Shown here in pieces: positions 34,795 to 43,518 of a stretch of DNA of 64,000 nucleotides. Every line of letters begins with the position of its first letter. Within the stretch, counting starts at the first letter, position 1. A program made the translations under genes and the position numbers. The stretch is from Bacteroidota bacterium (lineage in GTDB: Bacteria; Bacteroidota; Bacteroidia; Cytophagales; Cytophagaceae). The stretch is taken from positions 124,001 to 188,000 of the forward strand of contig JAEWAY010000011.1 in the NCBI GenBank assembly GCA_023391415.1. The letters run 5' to 3'. The notes under the pieces are model-generated. The model worked only from the letters and a program-made list of their open reading frames with translations. It had not been told where the DNA came from and did not search any database.

Positions 34795-37188
34795 ATGGAA
34801 AGTTACATGAATATCAATCAAAATGCGGTTTCTGTACAGCAGTTCCCGGATTTTGTTCAAAAATGGTGGAGGGAAAACAATAGCTTTTTTTTCAAATGCT
34901 CCAAAACCTGTCTCCGTGTCAAAGTATGTTCCGATAAGGTTATTCGGTTTTCATACGCCGCCTATGGCCGGTTTGAACGTGATTTTTCATATTCTTACGC
35001 TCATGAATATCAAGAGGATATCGAGCATCTTGACATTGTGGAGGAGTCTGAACAGTTTGTTCTGACTACCGCGCGGTTGCAGGTCGTAATCAGCAAGCAT
35101 CGTCTTTTGGTCAAGATCATGAACAAGGAGGGACGGGTGCTTCAGGAAGATGAAAAGGGATATCATTGGGAAGATCACCGGCAAGCGGGTGGTGAGATCG
35201 TCATGATGAGTAAAAAGCTTCAGAGCGGCGAGCATTTTTTTGGATTGGGCGACAAGCCGACCAATATGGATTTGAGAGGTAAGCGCTTTGAACTTTGGGG
35301 GAAAGATACCTATGGTTTTCAGAAAGGAGCCGATCCGCTTTATAAAAACATCCCTTTCTTTATGGGGCTACATCATAAAACAGCTTATGGGGTGTTTTTT
35401 GATAATTCCTTCCGTACTTTCTTTGATTTTGGCTTTGAGCGAAAAAACGTATACAGTTATTGGGCTGAAGGTGGGGAAATGAATTATTATTTCATATATG
35501 GGCCGACACTTATGAACGTCGCTGAAACTTACGCGGACATGTGCGGAAAGCCTGAAATGCCGCCATTGTGGGCTTTGGGGTATCATCAGTGCAAATGGAG
35601 CTACTACCCTGAAAAGCTGGTCCGGGATATATGCAAGGAATTTCGTGACCGGAAAATCCCCTGCGACGCCATCTATCTGGACATTGACTATATGGATGGA
35701 TTCCGGTGTTTTACCTGGAACAAGGAATATTTCCCCAATCCCCGCAAGATGGTCGACGACCTGGCCAAAGACGGATTCAAGACGATTGTAATTATCGATC
35801 CGGGAATTAAAGTGGACCCCGAATATTGGGTTTATCAGGAGGCTATCGAAAACGAGTACTTCTGTAAACGTATGGACGGACCGCTAATGAAAGGCGCCGT
35901 ATGGCCGGGCGAATGTAATTTCCCTGATTTTACCAATCCCAAAGTGCGCGATTGGTGGGCGGATTTGTTTGAAGGACTGATTAAGGAAGACAAAATCAAA
36001 GGCATCTGGAACGATATGAACGAACCCGCGGTCTTTGAGGTGGAGACTTTTCCGGACGACGTACGTCATAATTACGACGGAGATCCTTGCAGCCATCGCA
36101 AAGCGCACAATATCTATGGTATGCAAATGGCCCGAGCCACTTATGAAGGCGTTAAGAAATATAGTTATCCGGATCGGCCGTTTGTTATTACCCGTTCCTG
36201 TTATTCCGGCATTCAACGGTACTCTTCCGTATGGACAGGAGACAATGTCGCGTCGTGGGAGCATTTGAACCTGGCCAACTATATGTGTCAGCGTCTGAGT
36301 ATTTCAGGTATATCCTTCGCCGGATCCGATATAGGCGGATTTATTCATACTCCCTCGGGAGAGCTTTACGCCCGCTGGATTCAATTGGGGATTTTCCATC
36401 CATTCTGCCGTACACATTCCTCGGGCGATCATGGAGATCAGGAACCCTGGTCTTTTGGAAAAGAAACAGAAGACGTAGTCCGTAAATTTATTGAATTCAG
36501 ATATACCCTGTTGCCCTATATTTACACTACCTTCTATCAAAATTACAAATATGGGACACCTATGTTGCGTCCGCTTGTATTTATAGATCAGGACGATACG
36601 GAAACGTATTTCAGACAGGATGAATTCATGATGGGAGACCATTTGCTTGTATGCCCGGTAACCCAGGAGGAGGCTGATGGACGATGGTTGTATCTGCCTC
36701 AGGGAAAATGGTATTATTATTGGGACGACGAGGTATTTCAGGGTGGTATGGAAGTGTGGGCCGAAGCGGATATGAACAGAATTCCCTTGTTTGTAAAAGC
36801 GGGAGCGGTCATTCCACATTATCCAAAGATGCAATATGTGGGTGAAGTGGAAGTAAAGGAGCTGATTCTGCACGCGTACTTCTATGCCAAGCCATGTAAA
36901 AGCGTCCTATATGAAGACGCGGGCGATGGATATGGATACGAAAAGGGAGAAGCCAATCTGAGAACCTATAAAACGACGGGTAATGAAAATAACTTTGTGA
37001 TCATGCAAAGTATTGAAGGAAATTACAAGTCGAAGTACACCAAGTTTGACTTGACAATCCATGGTGTGCCGTTTGAAGTCAAGGATATATTGGTTGACAA
37101 TGAGTCCGTCACCTTTACTTATGACAAAGAAACACGAAAAGCGCGCTTAAAGGTAAAACCCGATTTTCAGCGACTGGCAGTCAATTGA
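34795..37188 (+). CDS. GH31 alpha-glucosidase (cytoplasmic)
   Basis: The 797-residue protein lacks a signal peptide. The (beta/alpha)8 core carries the GH31 signatures: YLDIDYMDGFRCFTWN near 300, the nucleophile Asp407 in GIWNDMNEPAVF, RSCYSGIQRYSSVWTGDN with acid/base Asp483 and the GSDIGGF loop near 512. The N-terminal galactose-mutarotase-like domain (about 30-220, FFGLGDKP) and C-terminal beta domains complete the fold. It likely releases glucose from alpha-glucan ends. Divergent from the GT4-GH57 operon, which suggests one alpha-glucan locus. A terminator lies 23 bp past the stop. Confidence 0.93.
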   Translation: MESYMNINQNAVSVQQFPDFVQKWWRENNSFFFKCSKTCLRVKVCSDKVIRFSYAAYGRFERDFSYSYAHEYQEDIEHLDIVEESEQFVLTTARLQVVISKHRLLVKIMNKEGRVLQEDEKGYHWEDHRQAGGEIVMMSKKLQSGEHFFGLGDKPTNMDLRGKRFELWGKDTYGFQKGADPLYKNIPFFMGLHHKTAYGVFFDNSFRTFFDFGFERKNVYSYWAEGGEMNYYFIYGPTLMNVAETYADMCGKPEMPPLWALGYHQCKWSYYPEKLVRDICKEFRDRKIPCDAIYLDIDYMDGFRCFTWNKEYFPNPRKMVDDLAKDGFKTIVIIDPGIKVDPEYWVYQEAIENEYFCKRMDGPLMKGAVWPGECNFPDFTNPKVRDWWADLFEGLIKEDKIKGIWNDMNEPAVFEVETFPDDVRHNYDGDPCSHRKAHNIYGMQMARATYEGVKKYSYPDRPFVITRSCYSGIQRYSSVWTGDNVASWEHLNLANYMCQRLSISGISFAGSDIGGFIHTPSGELYARWIQLGIFHPFCRTHSSGDHGDQEPWSFGKETEDVVRKFIEFRYTLLPYIYTTFYQNYKYGTPMLRPLVFIDQDDTETYFRQDEFMMGDHLLVCPVTQEEADGRWLYLPQGKWYYYWDDEVFQGGMEVWAEADMNRIPLFVKAGAVIPHYPKMQYVGEVEVKELILHAYFYAKPCKSVLYEDAGDGYGYEKGEANLRTYKTTGNENNFVIMQSIEGNYKSKYTKFDLTIHGVPFEVKDILVDNESVTFTYDKETRKARLKVKPDFQRLAVN

Positions 37189-37211
37189 TGCCTGAAATGC
37201 TCAAATAGTAT

Positions 37212-37246
37212 AATCCCGCGAATGGTTTTACGATCATCGCGGGATT
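37212..37246 (+). terminator. Terminator between GH31 and GT9 genes
   Basis: Perfect 10-bp arms AATCCCGCGA (37212-37221) and TCGCGGGATT (37237-37246) with a 15-nt loop, followed by TCTTCCTT; serves the plus-strand gene. Confidence 0.75.
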
Positions 37247-37316
37247 TCTTCCTTATGCCGGAATTTATGAATAGACGCTCGAGAACGCGCTTCTATAGGG
37301 AAAGAGAAAGTCGGAC

Positions 37317-38303
37317 CTATGCCGTACCAGTATGTTTTACTGATTCGGACGATCGTTTATCAGCTTCAAACCGCAACGCTTCCATGCAGAGAAAGTGTCC
37401 TTCGGGACATTGATTATAACCTATCTTGGAACATGGTCGACAAGGCAAAGCTTTGTTCTCTATTACTTCAAATGGTGTTTTATAAGGATACATTCCAAAG
37501 GAGGGGACTGTATTACCCCAAATGGAAACGATCTTTTTTTGAAACGCGGCCGCGATATGCATCAGGCCCGTGTCGTGCGAGTAGACGGTATTCGCCTGCC
37601 TGACAAGGCTGGCGGACTGGTTTAGCGAATATTTGCCCACTCCGTTATATACTTTTCCCGGAAATGTTTTTTCAAGATAATCACCCGCTTCCATATCCTC
37701 TTTGCCGCCAAGTACTACGATCGGATTAGAGATAACCTGAGATAGCTCTCTTAACTTATGCAAGGGCAGACGTTTGGTGCCAAAACTCGCGCCAACCACC
37801 ATGGCGTCATATCCTGACTGATGTGTTGGGGGAAGCTGAGAGAGGTCCACTTCCGCGTTTTTAGGAATGAAATAATCAAGTCCTTCTCCGTCGTCTCGTA
37901 CCTGAAGTTTCCTGACGGTATCCAGGTAGCGATCGACGATATGCGTATCCGGAAGGCGGTTGATCTTGAAGTTGACCAGAAGAAATTTTTCAAAGTTCAG
38001 TTTCCTGAAAGACATGGAGGGTCTGCCAAGGTAGAGTTTGACAAGCCGCGTACGCAGATTGTTGTGAAGATCGACGATATAATCGAAATTTTCTTCCCTT
38101 AACTGTTTTAGAAAGGGGAATCGGCCTTTAGGCAGCAGGTGTACTTTGTCGATATAGGGATTTGCTTCCAGAATTGACTGAAAGGCTGGCTTGGTATAAT
38201 AATGAATTTCCGCGCCAAGCTGTCGTTTGAGGCAGCGAATTACCGGAGTAGTCAGGACAATGTCGCCAATAGAAGAAAAGCGGATAACCAGGATTTTCAT
38301 CAT
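37317..38303 (-). CDS. Glycosyltransferase family 9 (heptosyltransferase-like)
   Basis: The 328-residue protein begins ILVIRFSSIGDIVLTTPVIRCLK, the GT9/WaaC-WaaF N-terminus, and has the C-terminal donor-site segments VVLGGKEDMEAG near 196 and HDTGLMHIAAAFQKKIVSIWG near 247. It probably adds a heptose or related sugar to lipopolysaccharide core in the cytoplasm. Four Cys cluster near residues 290-307 (LPCRPCSKIGYNQC), as in many Bacteroidota members. Its ATG (two consecutive ATG codons are available) overlaps the polX stop by 4 bp, so the two are co-translated. Confidence 0.9.
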   Translation of the reverse strand: MMKILVIRFSSIGDIVLTTPVIRCLKRQLGAEIHYYTKPAFQSILEANPYIDKVHLLPKGRFPFLKQLREENFDYIVDLHNNLRTRLVKLYLGRPSMSFRKLNFEKFLLVNFKINRLPDTHIVDRYLDTVRKLQVRDDGEGLDYFIPKNAEVDLSQLPPTHQSGYDAMVVGASFGTKRLPLHKLRELSQVISNPIVVLGGKEDMEAGDYLEKTFPGKVYNGVGKYSLNQSASLVRQANTVYSHDTGLMHIAAAFQKKIVSIWGNTVPSFGMYPYKTPFEVIENKALPCRPCSKIGYNQCPEGHFLCMEALRFEADKRSSESVKHTGTA

Positions 38304-40012
38304 GACAGACTTTTCGCCGCGGCTTTTTTTATTCCGAAATGCGCGGCTACCTGTTCTACAGATAGCGCGTTAAAGGTTTGTCCCGCGCCAAGCCCCGCTT
38401 TGCGGCCGACAAGTACGCCATATTTCATATTGTCGTACTCGGCCATGCTGTGGGCGTCCGGATTGATGCTGATCCACGCGCCTTTTTCGATAGCGTACAA
38501 TACATGACGCCAGTCCATATCCAGACGATAGGGGTTGGCGTTGATTTCTATAACGACATTATGAGATACGCACGCGTCGATAATGGCCTTATGATCGATC
38601 GGATAGCCCTCGCGTCGCAGGAGTAGCCGCCCGGTTGGATGCCCCAGCATGGTGGTATACGGATTTTCGATGGCTGTAAGAAGGCGTCGCGTCGCTTTTT
38701 CCTGGGTCATCTTCAAATTGGAGTGTATGGAGGCGACGATAAAGTCGAACGAAGCCAGTACCCGGTCCGGATAATCAAGCGCTCCGTCGCTTAGAATATC
38801 CGATTCGATACCCTTAAAGATCTTGAAAGGAAAAAGCCGTTCGTTTAGCTGGTCGATTTCCGCGTGTTGCTCCATGATTCGATTTTCCTGAAGACCGTTG
38901 GCGTAAAAGGCGCTTTTTGAATGGTCGCTTATACCCAGATATTCATAGCCAAGTTGTTGACAGTAAATAGCCATTTGCTCAAGTGTATGAATACCGTCGC
39001 TATAGGTGCTGTGATTGTGCAAGACGCCTTTCAGGTCTTTGGTCTCCAGTAGCGTCGGAAGACTATACTGCCGCGCTTTGGTCACTTCCGACATTCCTTC
39101 GCGCGTCTCCGGCGCTATGTATTGCATGCCTAGTTCTTTGTAAAAGGTTTCTTCGGATACAAAAGCGTTTTTGCGCAGATAGTCGCCGATCACGATTCCT
39201 TCGTTGTTCTTCAGGGTGAGGTGGCGGGGATTTAGGGAGTGAAGGAAAACCTTTTTGTGAAATTCTTCATGGCTGTAGAAGCGGATTTCGACCTGTACGC
39301 TACTCCGCTTTTCAGCTCCTCGCCAGATAAAGGGCGAGGATAGCGCGTGATCTTTTTCGAGGTATGGAATCTCTCGGAGCGCGGATAGCGCGCTGGCTGG
39401 CTCATCGGTGCCGGCGACAAACTGAATGAGACTTATTACTTCCATACGACGTCGTATTTCTCCGGAAAGGGAGATAGCGGTTCCCGGCAAAATACTTTTT
39501 AAGTCGGTTTCGATACGTTCCGCGGTAGCTTCAAGTTCGGCGTATAGGAATAAACCCCTCTGTTTATTGGCAAAAACAAGAACCTGCCTGATGGCTTCCT
39601 GTGTTTTTTCTCCGAATCCCTTTAGCTGGCTGATACGGTTTTCTTCGCAGGCTTTGAGCAGTTCGTCGGGTCCGGCGATGTCGAGCTCCTTCCATATGGT
39701 CCGGATTTTTTTTGGTCCCAGCCCTTTGATGTCCAGCATGGAAATAATACCCAAGGGTGTTTTCCCCGCAAGTTCATCTAATTCATCAAAACTTCCCTTG
39801 GTAATCAGGTCCGCGATTTTGGCGCTGACCGATTTACCGATTCCTTCCAGCTTTTCGATTTCTCCGGCTTGGAGAGTTTTAAGCGGCGTATCGATTTTTT
39901 CCAGAGAAAAGACCGCGTTTTGGATACTTTTTACCTTAAACGGGTTTTCTTCATGTAGCTCCATCAGGGAGACATAAAGTTTCAGGCTTTTGATGATTTG
40001 TTCGTTTTCCAC
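38300..40012 (-). CDS. polX: PolX-like protein: degenerate polymerase X domain plus intact PHP domain
   Basis: The 570-residue protein starts with GTG. Residues 1-150 carry helix-hairpin-helix segments (LEGIGKSVSAK at 55-65, IKGLGPKKI at 95-103, LKGFGEKT at 130-137). The polymerase palm is recognisable at 184-200, but the catalytic DxD of the GSxRRxxETVGDID motif reads LxQ (Leu195, Gln197), and the third carboxylate position is Glu242 in VQVEIRF. The PHP domain from about 328 keeps its metal ligands: HNHSTYSDG (His332, His334), ISDHS, GIESDI, ASIHS, LGHPTGR and INPDAHS. Polymerase activity is unlikely; nuclease activity is plausible. Co-translated with a GT9 gene. Confidence 0.88.
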   Translation of the reverse strand: MENEQIIKSLKLYVSLMELHEENPFKVKSIQNAVFSLEKIDTPLKTLQAGEIEKLEGIGKSVSAKIADLITKGSFDELDELAGKTPLGIISMLDIKGLGPKKIRTIWKELDIAGPDELLKACEENRISQLKGFGEKTQEAIRQVLVFANKQRGLFLYAELEATAERIETDLKSILPGTAISLSGEIRRRMEVISLIQFVAGTDEPASALSALREIPYLEKDHALSSPFIWRGAEKRSSVQVEIRFYSHEEFHKKVFLHSLNPRHLTLKNNEGIVIGDYLRKNAFVSEETFYKELGMQYIAPETREGMSEVTKARQYSLPTLLETKDLKGVLHNHSTYSDGIHTLEQMAIYCQQLGYEYLGISDHSKSAFYANGLQENRIMEQHAEIDQLNERLFPFKIFKGIESDILSDGALDYPDRVLASFDFIVASIHSNLKMTQEKATRRLLTAIENPYTTMLGHPTGRLLLRREGYPIDHKAIIDACVSHNVVIEINANPYRLDMDWRHVLYAIEKGAWISINPDAHSMAEYDNMKYGVLVGRKAGLGAGQTFNALSVEQVAAHFGIKKAAAKSLS

Positions 40013-40122
40013 TTTACAAATTTAAAAATTAGAACCATTAGGGAAAGAACGTGGAACTAAAGCTGGAAATTCTTTTAATTGCGTTCTTAAATTAAGTATG
40101 GATATTTAATCAAAAGAAAACG

Positions 40123-40530
40123 ATGAATTACTGGCTTGTGAAATCCGAACCTTTTAAATTTTCTTTCGATCAACTGATCAAGGATAAAAAAACCATGTGG
40201 GATGGCGTTAGGAATTATCAGGCTCGGAATAACATGATGGCGATGAAGGAGGGGGATCTGGTATTGTTTTACCATTCTAATGAAGGGAAAGAAGTGGTGG
40301 GTTTGTCCAAGGTGGCCAAAGAACATTACCCGGATCCGACTACGGAAGATAAGCGCTGGGTAGTCGTTGATATTGTACCTGTCGAAAGATTGAAGAAGCC
40401 TGTAACGCTTGAACAGGTCAAAAAAGATCCGCGGCTGGAAGGTATCGCCCTGATCAAGCAGGCGAGGCTCTCGGTGATGAGCCTCAGGAAAGAAGAATTC
40501 GATATAATTCTGGAACTTTCCGAAGAATAA
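40123..40530 (+). CDS. EVE domain protein
   Basis: The 135-residue protein is a single EVE (PUA-like) domain: NYWLVKSEPFKFSFDQLI at the N-terminus, MWDGVRNYQARNNMMAMKEGDLVLFYHS near 24-50 and WVVVDIVPVERLKKPVTL. The aromatic cage residues (Trp, Tyr, Phe) that bind modified bases in this family look present. EVE proteins are thought to read modified nucleic-acid bases, sometimes in defence or RNA metabolism. No restriction or defence genes are adjacent, so here it is likely a housekeeping version. ATG start at 40123. Confidence 0.92.
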   Translation: MNYWLVKSEPFKFSFDQLIKDKKTMWDGVRNYQARNNMMAMKEGDLVLFYHSNEGKEVVGLSKVAKEHYPDPTTEDKRWVVVDIVPVERLKKPVTLEQVKKDPRLEGIALIKQARLSVMSLRKEEFDIILELSEE

Positions 40531-40611
40531 GGGCGGGTATGATTTTTGTATACATTACGCGGCGAAAAATTTCGTTCTGAGAGGGAATCATTATATATCC
40601 TGATTTTAATT

Positions 40612-42114
40612 ATGCGATTCAGACTGATATGCGCTTTTATCTTCACCTGCTTTTTTTCGCAGGGTTACGCTCAGATAGAGCAGCCGCTCCGGGTGGAGAT
40701 TGATCTTGAAAACAGCAACGAGGACTATTCGGTAGTACCGGTTGGCGAATATGGCGTAGTGATGTATACTTTGTCTCCCGAAAAAGTACCGCAGCGAACA
40801 AAAGTAAAATGGCTCTTTACCGGGTATGATACGGAGTTTAAGGAATATTGGAAATCCGGATATATCATCGACGCTTCCTATTCAATTCGTGAGCGTTGTT
40901 ACGCGGATGGATATTTGTATTTTTTGTTTGGAAAATATGGACGGGAAGATATGGTCATAACGGAATTGAACGTCCGCACCGGAGAAATCCGTTCCAAAAC
41001 CGGCAAATTGCCTAAAAAGTTTATCCTTTCATCGCTTGATGTATATAAAAACTCCGTCTATATCAATGGCAGAGTCAAAAAGGGGCCCGTATTGGTGCAC
41101 ATGGATATCAATTCCGGCAATTATGGCGAAGTACCTATGAAATTTGACGGCGCCGCGGTCTATGAGAGCATTGATATCGATACCCTGAACGAAGAGGTCA
41201 ATATGGTATACTCGATCTCCGACAACAGGAAGCGTTTTATTAATATCAAGACGTTTCAGGGAAAACAGTTGTTGGACGATTTGGTCATTAATCCGGAAGG
41301 CAACGACAATCTGCTGACCGGAAAGATCAATATGATCAATGAAAAGGAGAAAGTGATTATCGGAACCTATTCCGTAGGCAACGCCAGAGGAGCTGGTGGC
41401 TTGTACTTCGCGCGTCTGATCGACAATTCCAGTTATGTGGTCAAGTACTACAACTTTACGGATTTTAAGAACTTTTTTACTTTCCTTTCCGATCGGGCTG
41501 TGGATAAAATCTATCGTAAAAAGGAAAAGGAAGAAGCCAGAGGCAGGGAGTTTTCTACCGAATATCAGTTTCTGGTTCATGATCTGATCGTCAAGGATGG
41601 GCAATATCTTATGGTCGCGGAAGCCTATTACGCGACTTATCGTTCAGAAGCCCGACCTTATACCACGATTATCAATGGAGTACCCATCATGCAAACCAGT
41701 TATGTGACTGTTTTTGATGGATGGGCGTATTCCCATGCCATTATCGTCGGCTTTGACTTGGAGGGCGATATGCTTTGGGACAATTCCATCGAAATGGGAG
41801 ACTTCAAATCCTATGTTCTTGACAAACGGGTGAGTGTCAACGTTAGCTTTGATGAAGTCAAGCTCGCCTACGGTACTTACGACAATATCGTAACGAAAAC
41901 AATCCGTTATAATCAGGTGGTGGACGCCAAAGATCAGATTTCCATCAAAACAGGTTTTCAGGACGACGTAGTACGAAGCTCGGCTTTGAGCAGTGTCAGC
42001 TATTGGTACGACAAATATTTTATTGTGTATGGTTATCAGAGAATTAAAAATACGGGCGACGATGTAAAGCGCAAGCGGTCGGTGTTTTACTTTAACAAGA
42101 TCGCCCTCCCTTAG
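40612..42114 (+). CDS. Secreted protein of unknown function
   Basis: I chose ATG 40612, which gives a clean signal peptide (MRFRLICAFIFTCFFSQGYAQ) and a 500-residue product; an upstream TTG would add 22 residues before it. The mature part is beta-rich with repeated hydrophobic-aromatic strands (LYFLFGKYGREDMVI, VYINGRVKKGPVLVHMD, AIIVGFDLEGDMLWDN), suggesting a propeller-like fold. No T9SS sorting domain or catalytic motif is visible. The EVE gene ends 81 bp upstream. The 3' end overlaps the convergent MerR gene by 4 bp. Confidence 0.75.
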   Translation: MRFRLICAFIFTCFFSQGYAQIEQPLRVEIDLENSNEDYSVVPVGEYGVVMYTLSPEKVPQRTKVKWLFTGYDTEFKEYWKSGYIIDASYSIRERCYADGYLYFLFGKYGREDMVITELNVRTGEIRSKTGKLPKKFILSSLDVYKNSVYINGRVKKGPVLVHMDINSGNYGEVPMKFDGAAVYESIDIDTLNEEVNMVYSISDNRKRFINIKTFQGKQLLDDLVINPEGNDNLLTGKINMINEKEKVIIGTYSVGNARGAGGLYFARLIDNSSYVVKYYNFTDFKNFFTFLSDRAVDKIYRKKEKEEARGREFSTEYQFLVHDLIVKDGQYLMVAEAYYATYRSEARPYTTIINGVPIMQTSYVTVFDGWAYSHAIIVGFDLEGDMLWDNSIEMGDFKSYVLDKRVSVNVSFDEVKLAYGTYDNIVTKTIRYNQVVDAKDQISIKTGFQDDVVRSSALSSVSYWYDKYFIVYGYQRIKNTGDDVKRKRSVFYFNKIALP

Positions 42115-42470
42115 AGTTGTTCCTTTCTTACCTGGTCAATTCGTTCCAAAATCAAATGCCGTACACCCTCCAGCCGGGCGATTTTGTCTTCAATCAAGGC
42201 CAGCCGGGATCGGAACAACTCGATCCGCTCTTCCTTGCTCAGAGACTTGCCCGCCCAGAGATCGATCAGTTCCTTGATTTCCTTTAGGGAGAAACCCAGG
42301 TTTTTCGCCCTTTTTACGATCAGCAGACGTTCAACGATCTCTTCATTGTATTCTTTGTAGTTGTTGTCCCGGCGTTGCTTGCGGGTAGTCCTGATCAGGC
42401 CGATCTTTTCATAATAGCGGATCGTATCCCTGCTAAAACCTGTTTGTCTGGCGACCTCCTGTATAAGCAT
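42111..42470 (-). CDS. MerR family transcriptional regulator
   Basis: Starting at ATG 42470 the product is 119 residues, typical for MerR; the frame continues 27 codons upstream, but that part overlaps the operator and lacks homology. The N-terminal winged helix is clear (LIQEVARQTGFSRDTIRYYEKIGLI, then NNYKEYNEE), followed by the dimerisation coiled coil (ERIELFRSRLALIEDKIARLEG). There are no Cys residues at all, so it is not a thiol-metal sensor such as CueR or ZntR; the signal is unknown. It is divergent from a methyltransferase with a MerR-type operator between them. Confidence 0.9.
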   Translation of the reverse strand: MLIQEVARQTGFSRDTIRYYEKIGLIRTTRKQRRDNNYKEYNEEIVERLLIVKRAKNLGFSLKEIKELIDLWAGKSLSKEERIELFRSRLALIEDKIARLEGVRHLILERIDQVRKEQL

Positions 42471-42508
42471 AAAAGTAGAGATTAATTGAATAAATGTAAA
42501 AAAAATAC

Positions 42509-42541
42509 TTGACCATGGAGTATACTCCACGCTTATATTTG
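42509..42541 (+). promoter_or_regulatory. MerR-type promoter/operator of the methyltransferase gene
   Basis: A 12-nt perfect palindrome GGAGTATACTCC (42517-42528) sits between TTGACC (42509-42514) and TATATT (42534-42539) with a 19-bp spacer, the over-long spacing typical of MerR-activated promoters. The downstream element reads TATATTTG, which also fits the Bacteroidota -7 consensus. The methyltransferase ATG is 50 bp further on. Confidence 0.85.
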
Positions 42542-42590
42542 TATTGAACATCGCGCGATACCAAGTTTTGTTGATTAAAAATTGATTATC

Positions 42591-43349
42591 ATGATTGTTT
42601 GGAATAGCTCATTGTATGATGACAAGCATCGCTTTGTTTATCAATATGGAGAATCTCTTCTGGATATGCTGCATCCGGAAGAAAATGAATATATACTTGA
42701 TCTGGGCTGTGGTACCGGAAGCCTGACGGATCGTATCGCGCGTAAGAAAGCCCATGTATTGGGTATTGATTCATCGGAAGATATGATTGGTAAAGCACGT
42801 GAGGCTTTTCCGGATATTGAGTTTCAGGTGCAGGCGGCGGAGCGGATGGATTATGAAAAGCGTTTCGACGCCGTATTTTCCAACGCGGTCTTCCATTGGC
42901 TGGAAGATCCTGAAAAAGCGATGAGCAATGTATATAGGGCTTTAAAGCCGGGCGGACGTCTCGTCGCCGAGTTTGGTGGTAAGGAGAATGTGAAGGAAAT
43001 GGTGGGAGTTCTGAAAGAAAGTTTGCTGGTCGAGGGATATCCGCGAAACGCGAAGGTAGATTTCTGGTATTTTCCTTCGGTAGCGGAGTATGCGACGCTT
43101 TTGGAAAAAATTGGTTTTGAGATATCCTGGATTCATTATTACGCGAGACCGACGGAATTGGCGGATCCTGTTACCGGAGTCAAGGACTGGTTCAGGATGT
43201 TCGGAGAGTATTTTTTCAAGGGTTTGCCTTTGGAAGCGATTGAGCGTGTACTTGATTTGACTCAGCGCCAATATGGGGAAAAGCATACGATCGATGGGAA
43301 GCTGTACGCGGACTATAAGCGTATCAGGGTCCTGGCTGTCAGACGATGA
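42591..43349 (+). CDS. Class I SAM-dependent methyltransferase
   Basis: From ATG 42591 the product is 252 residues (a TTG at 42582 would add three). Motif I is YILDLGCGTGSLTDRIA near 33-49, followed by VLGIDSSEDMIGKA (motif II acidic residue), FDAVFSNAVFHWLEDPE near 92 and ALKPGGRLVAEFGG near 118: the pattern of small-molecule methyltransferases related to trans-aconitate methyltransferase. The substrate is unknown. Divergence from a MerR regulator with a good operator suggests induction by a compound that this enzyme may methylate. It ends at a strong terminator. Confidence 0.9.
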   Translation: MIVWNSSLYDDKHRFVYQYGESLLDMLHPEENEYILDLGCGTGSLTDRIARKKAHVLGIDSSEDMIGKAREAFPDIEFQVQAAERMDYEKRFDAVFSNAVFHWLEDPEKAMSNVYRALKPGGRLVAEFGGKENVKEMVGVLKESLLVEGYPRNAKVDFWYFPSVAEYATLLEKIGFEISWIHYYARPTELADPVTGVKDWFRMFGEYFFKGLPLEAIERVLDLTQRQYGEKHTIDGKLYADYKRIRVLAVRR

Positions 43350-43364
43350 AGAAATATAGGAAAT

Positions 43365-43409
43365 ACGGGCCGGCGCCGAGTGAAAGGCGCTGGCCCGTGG
43401 TTTTGTTTT
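43365..43409 (+). terminator. Terminator after methyltransferase gene
   Basis: GC-rich 13-bp stem (43365-43377 with 43386-43398, one G-T pair), 8-nt loop, followed by GGTTTTGTTTTTG. Confidence 0.9.
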
Positions 43410-43476
43410 TGCCCGCGGGGCCTATGGCGGCGCGGATCAGGTAGCGGAGGCGGCTAACTTTTTTTTAATTTAAGGT

Positions 43477-43505
43477 TTTGTATCAACCGCTCTTTTGTAT
43501 CTTTG
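43477..43505 (+). promoter_or_regulatory. Promoter of pyrR-pyrB
   Basis: TTTG (43477-43480), 17 nt, then TATCTTTG (43498-43505) fits the Bacteroidota sigma consensus with a slightly short spacer. The pyrR ATG is only 13 bp past the -7 element, so the leader would be very short. Confidence 0.6.
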
Positions 43506-43518
43506 CCAAACTTTGCCA

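Noticed and set aside
42471..42551. 27-residue N-terminal extension of the MerR protein
   Set aside because: It covers the operator and promoter, and MerR homology begins at ATG 42470.
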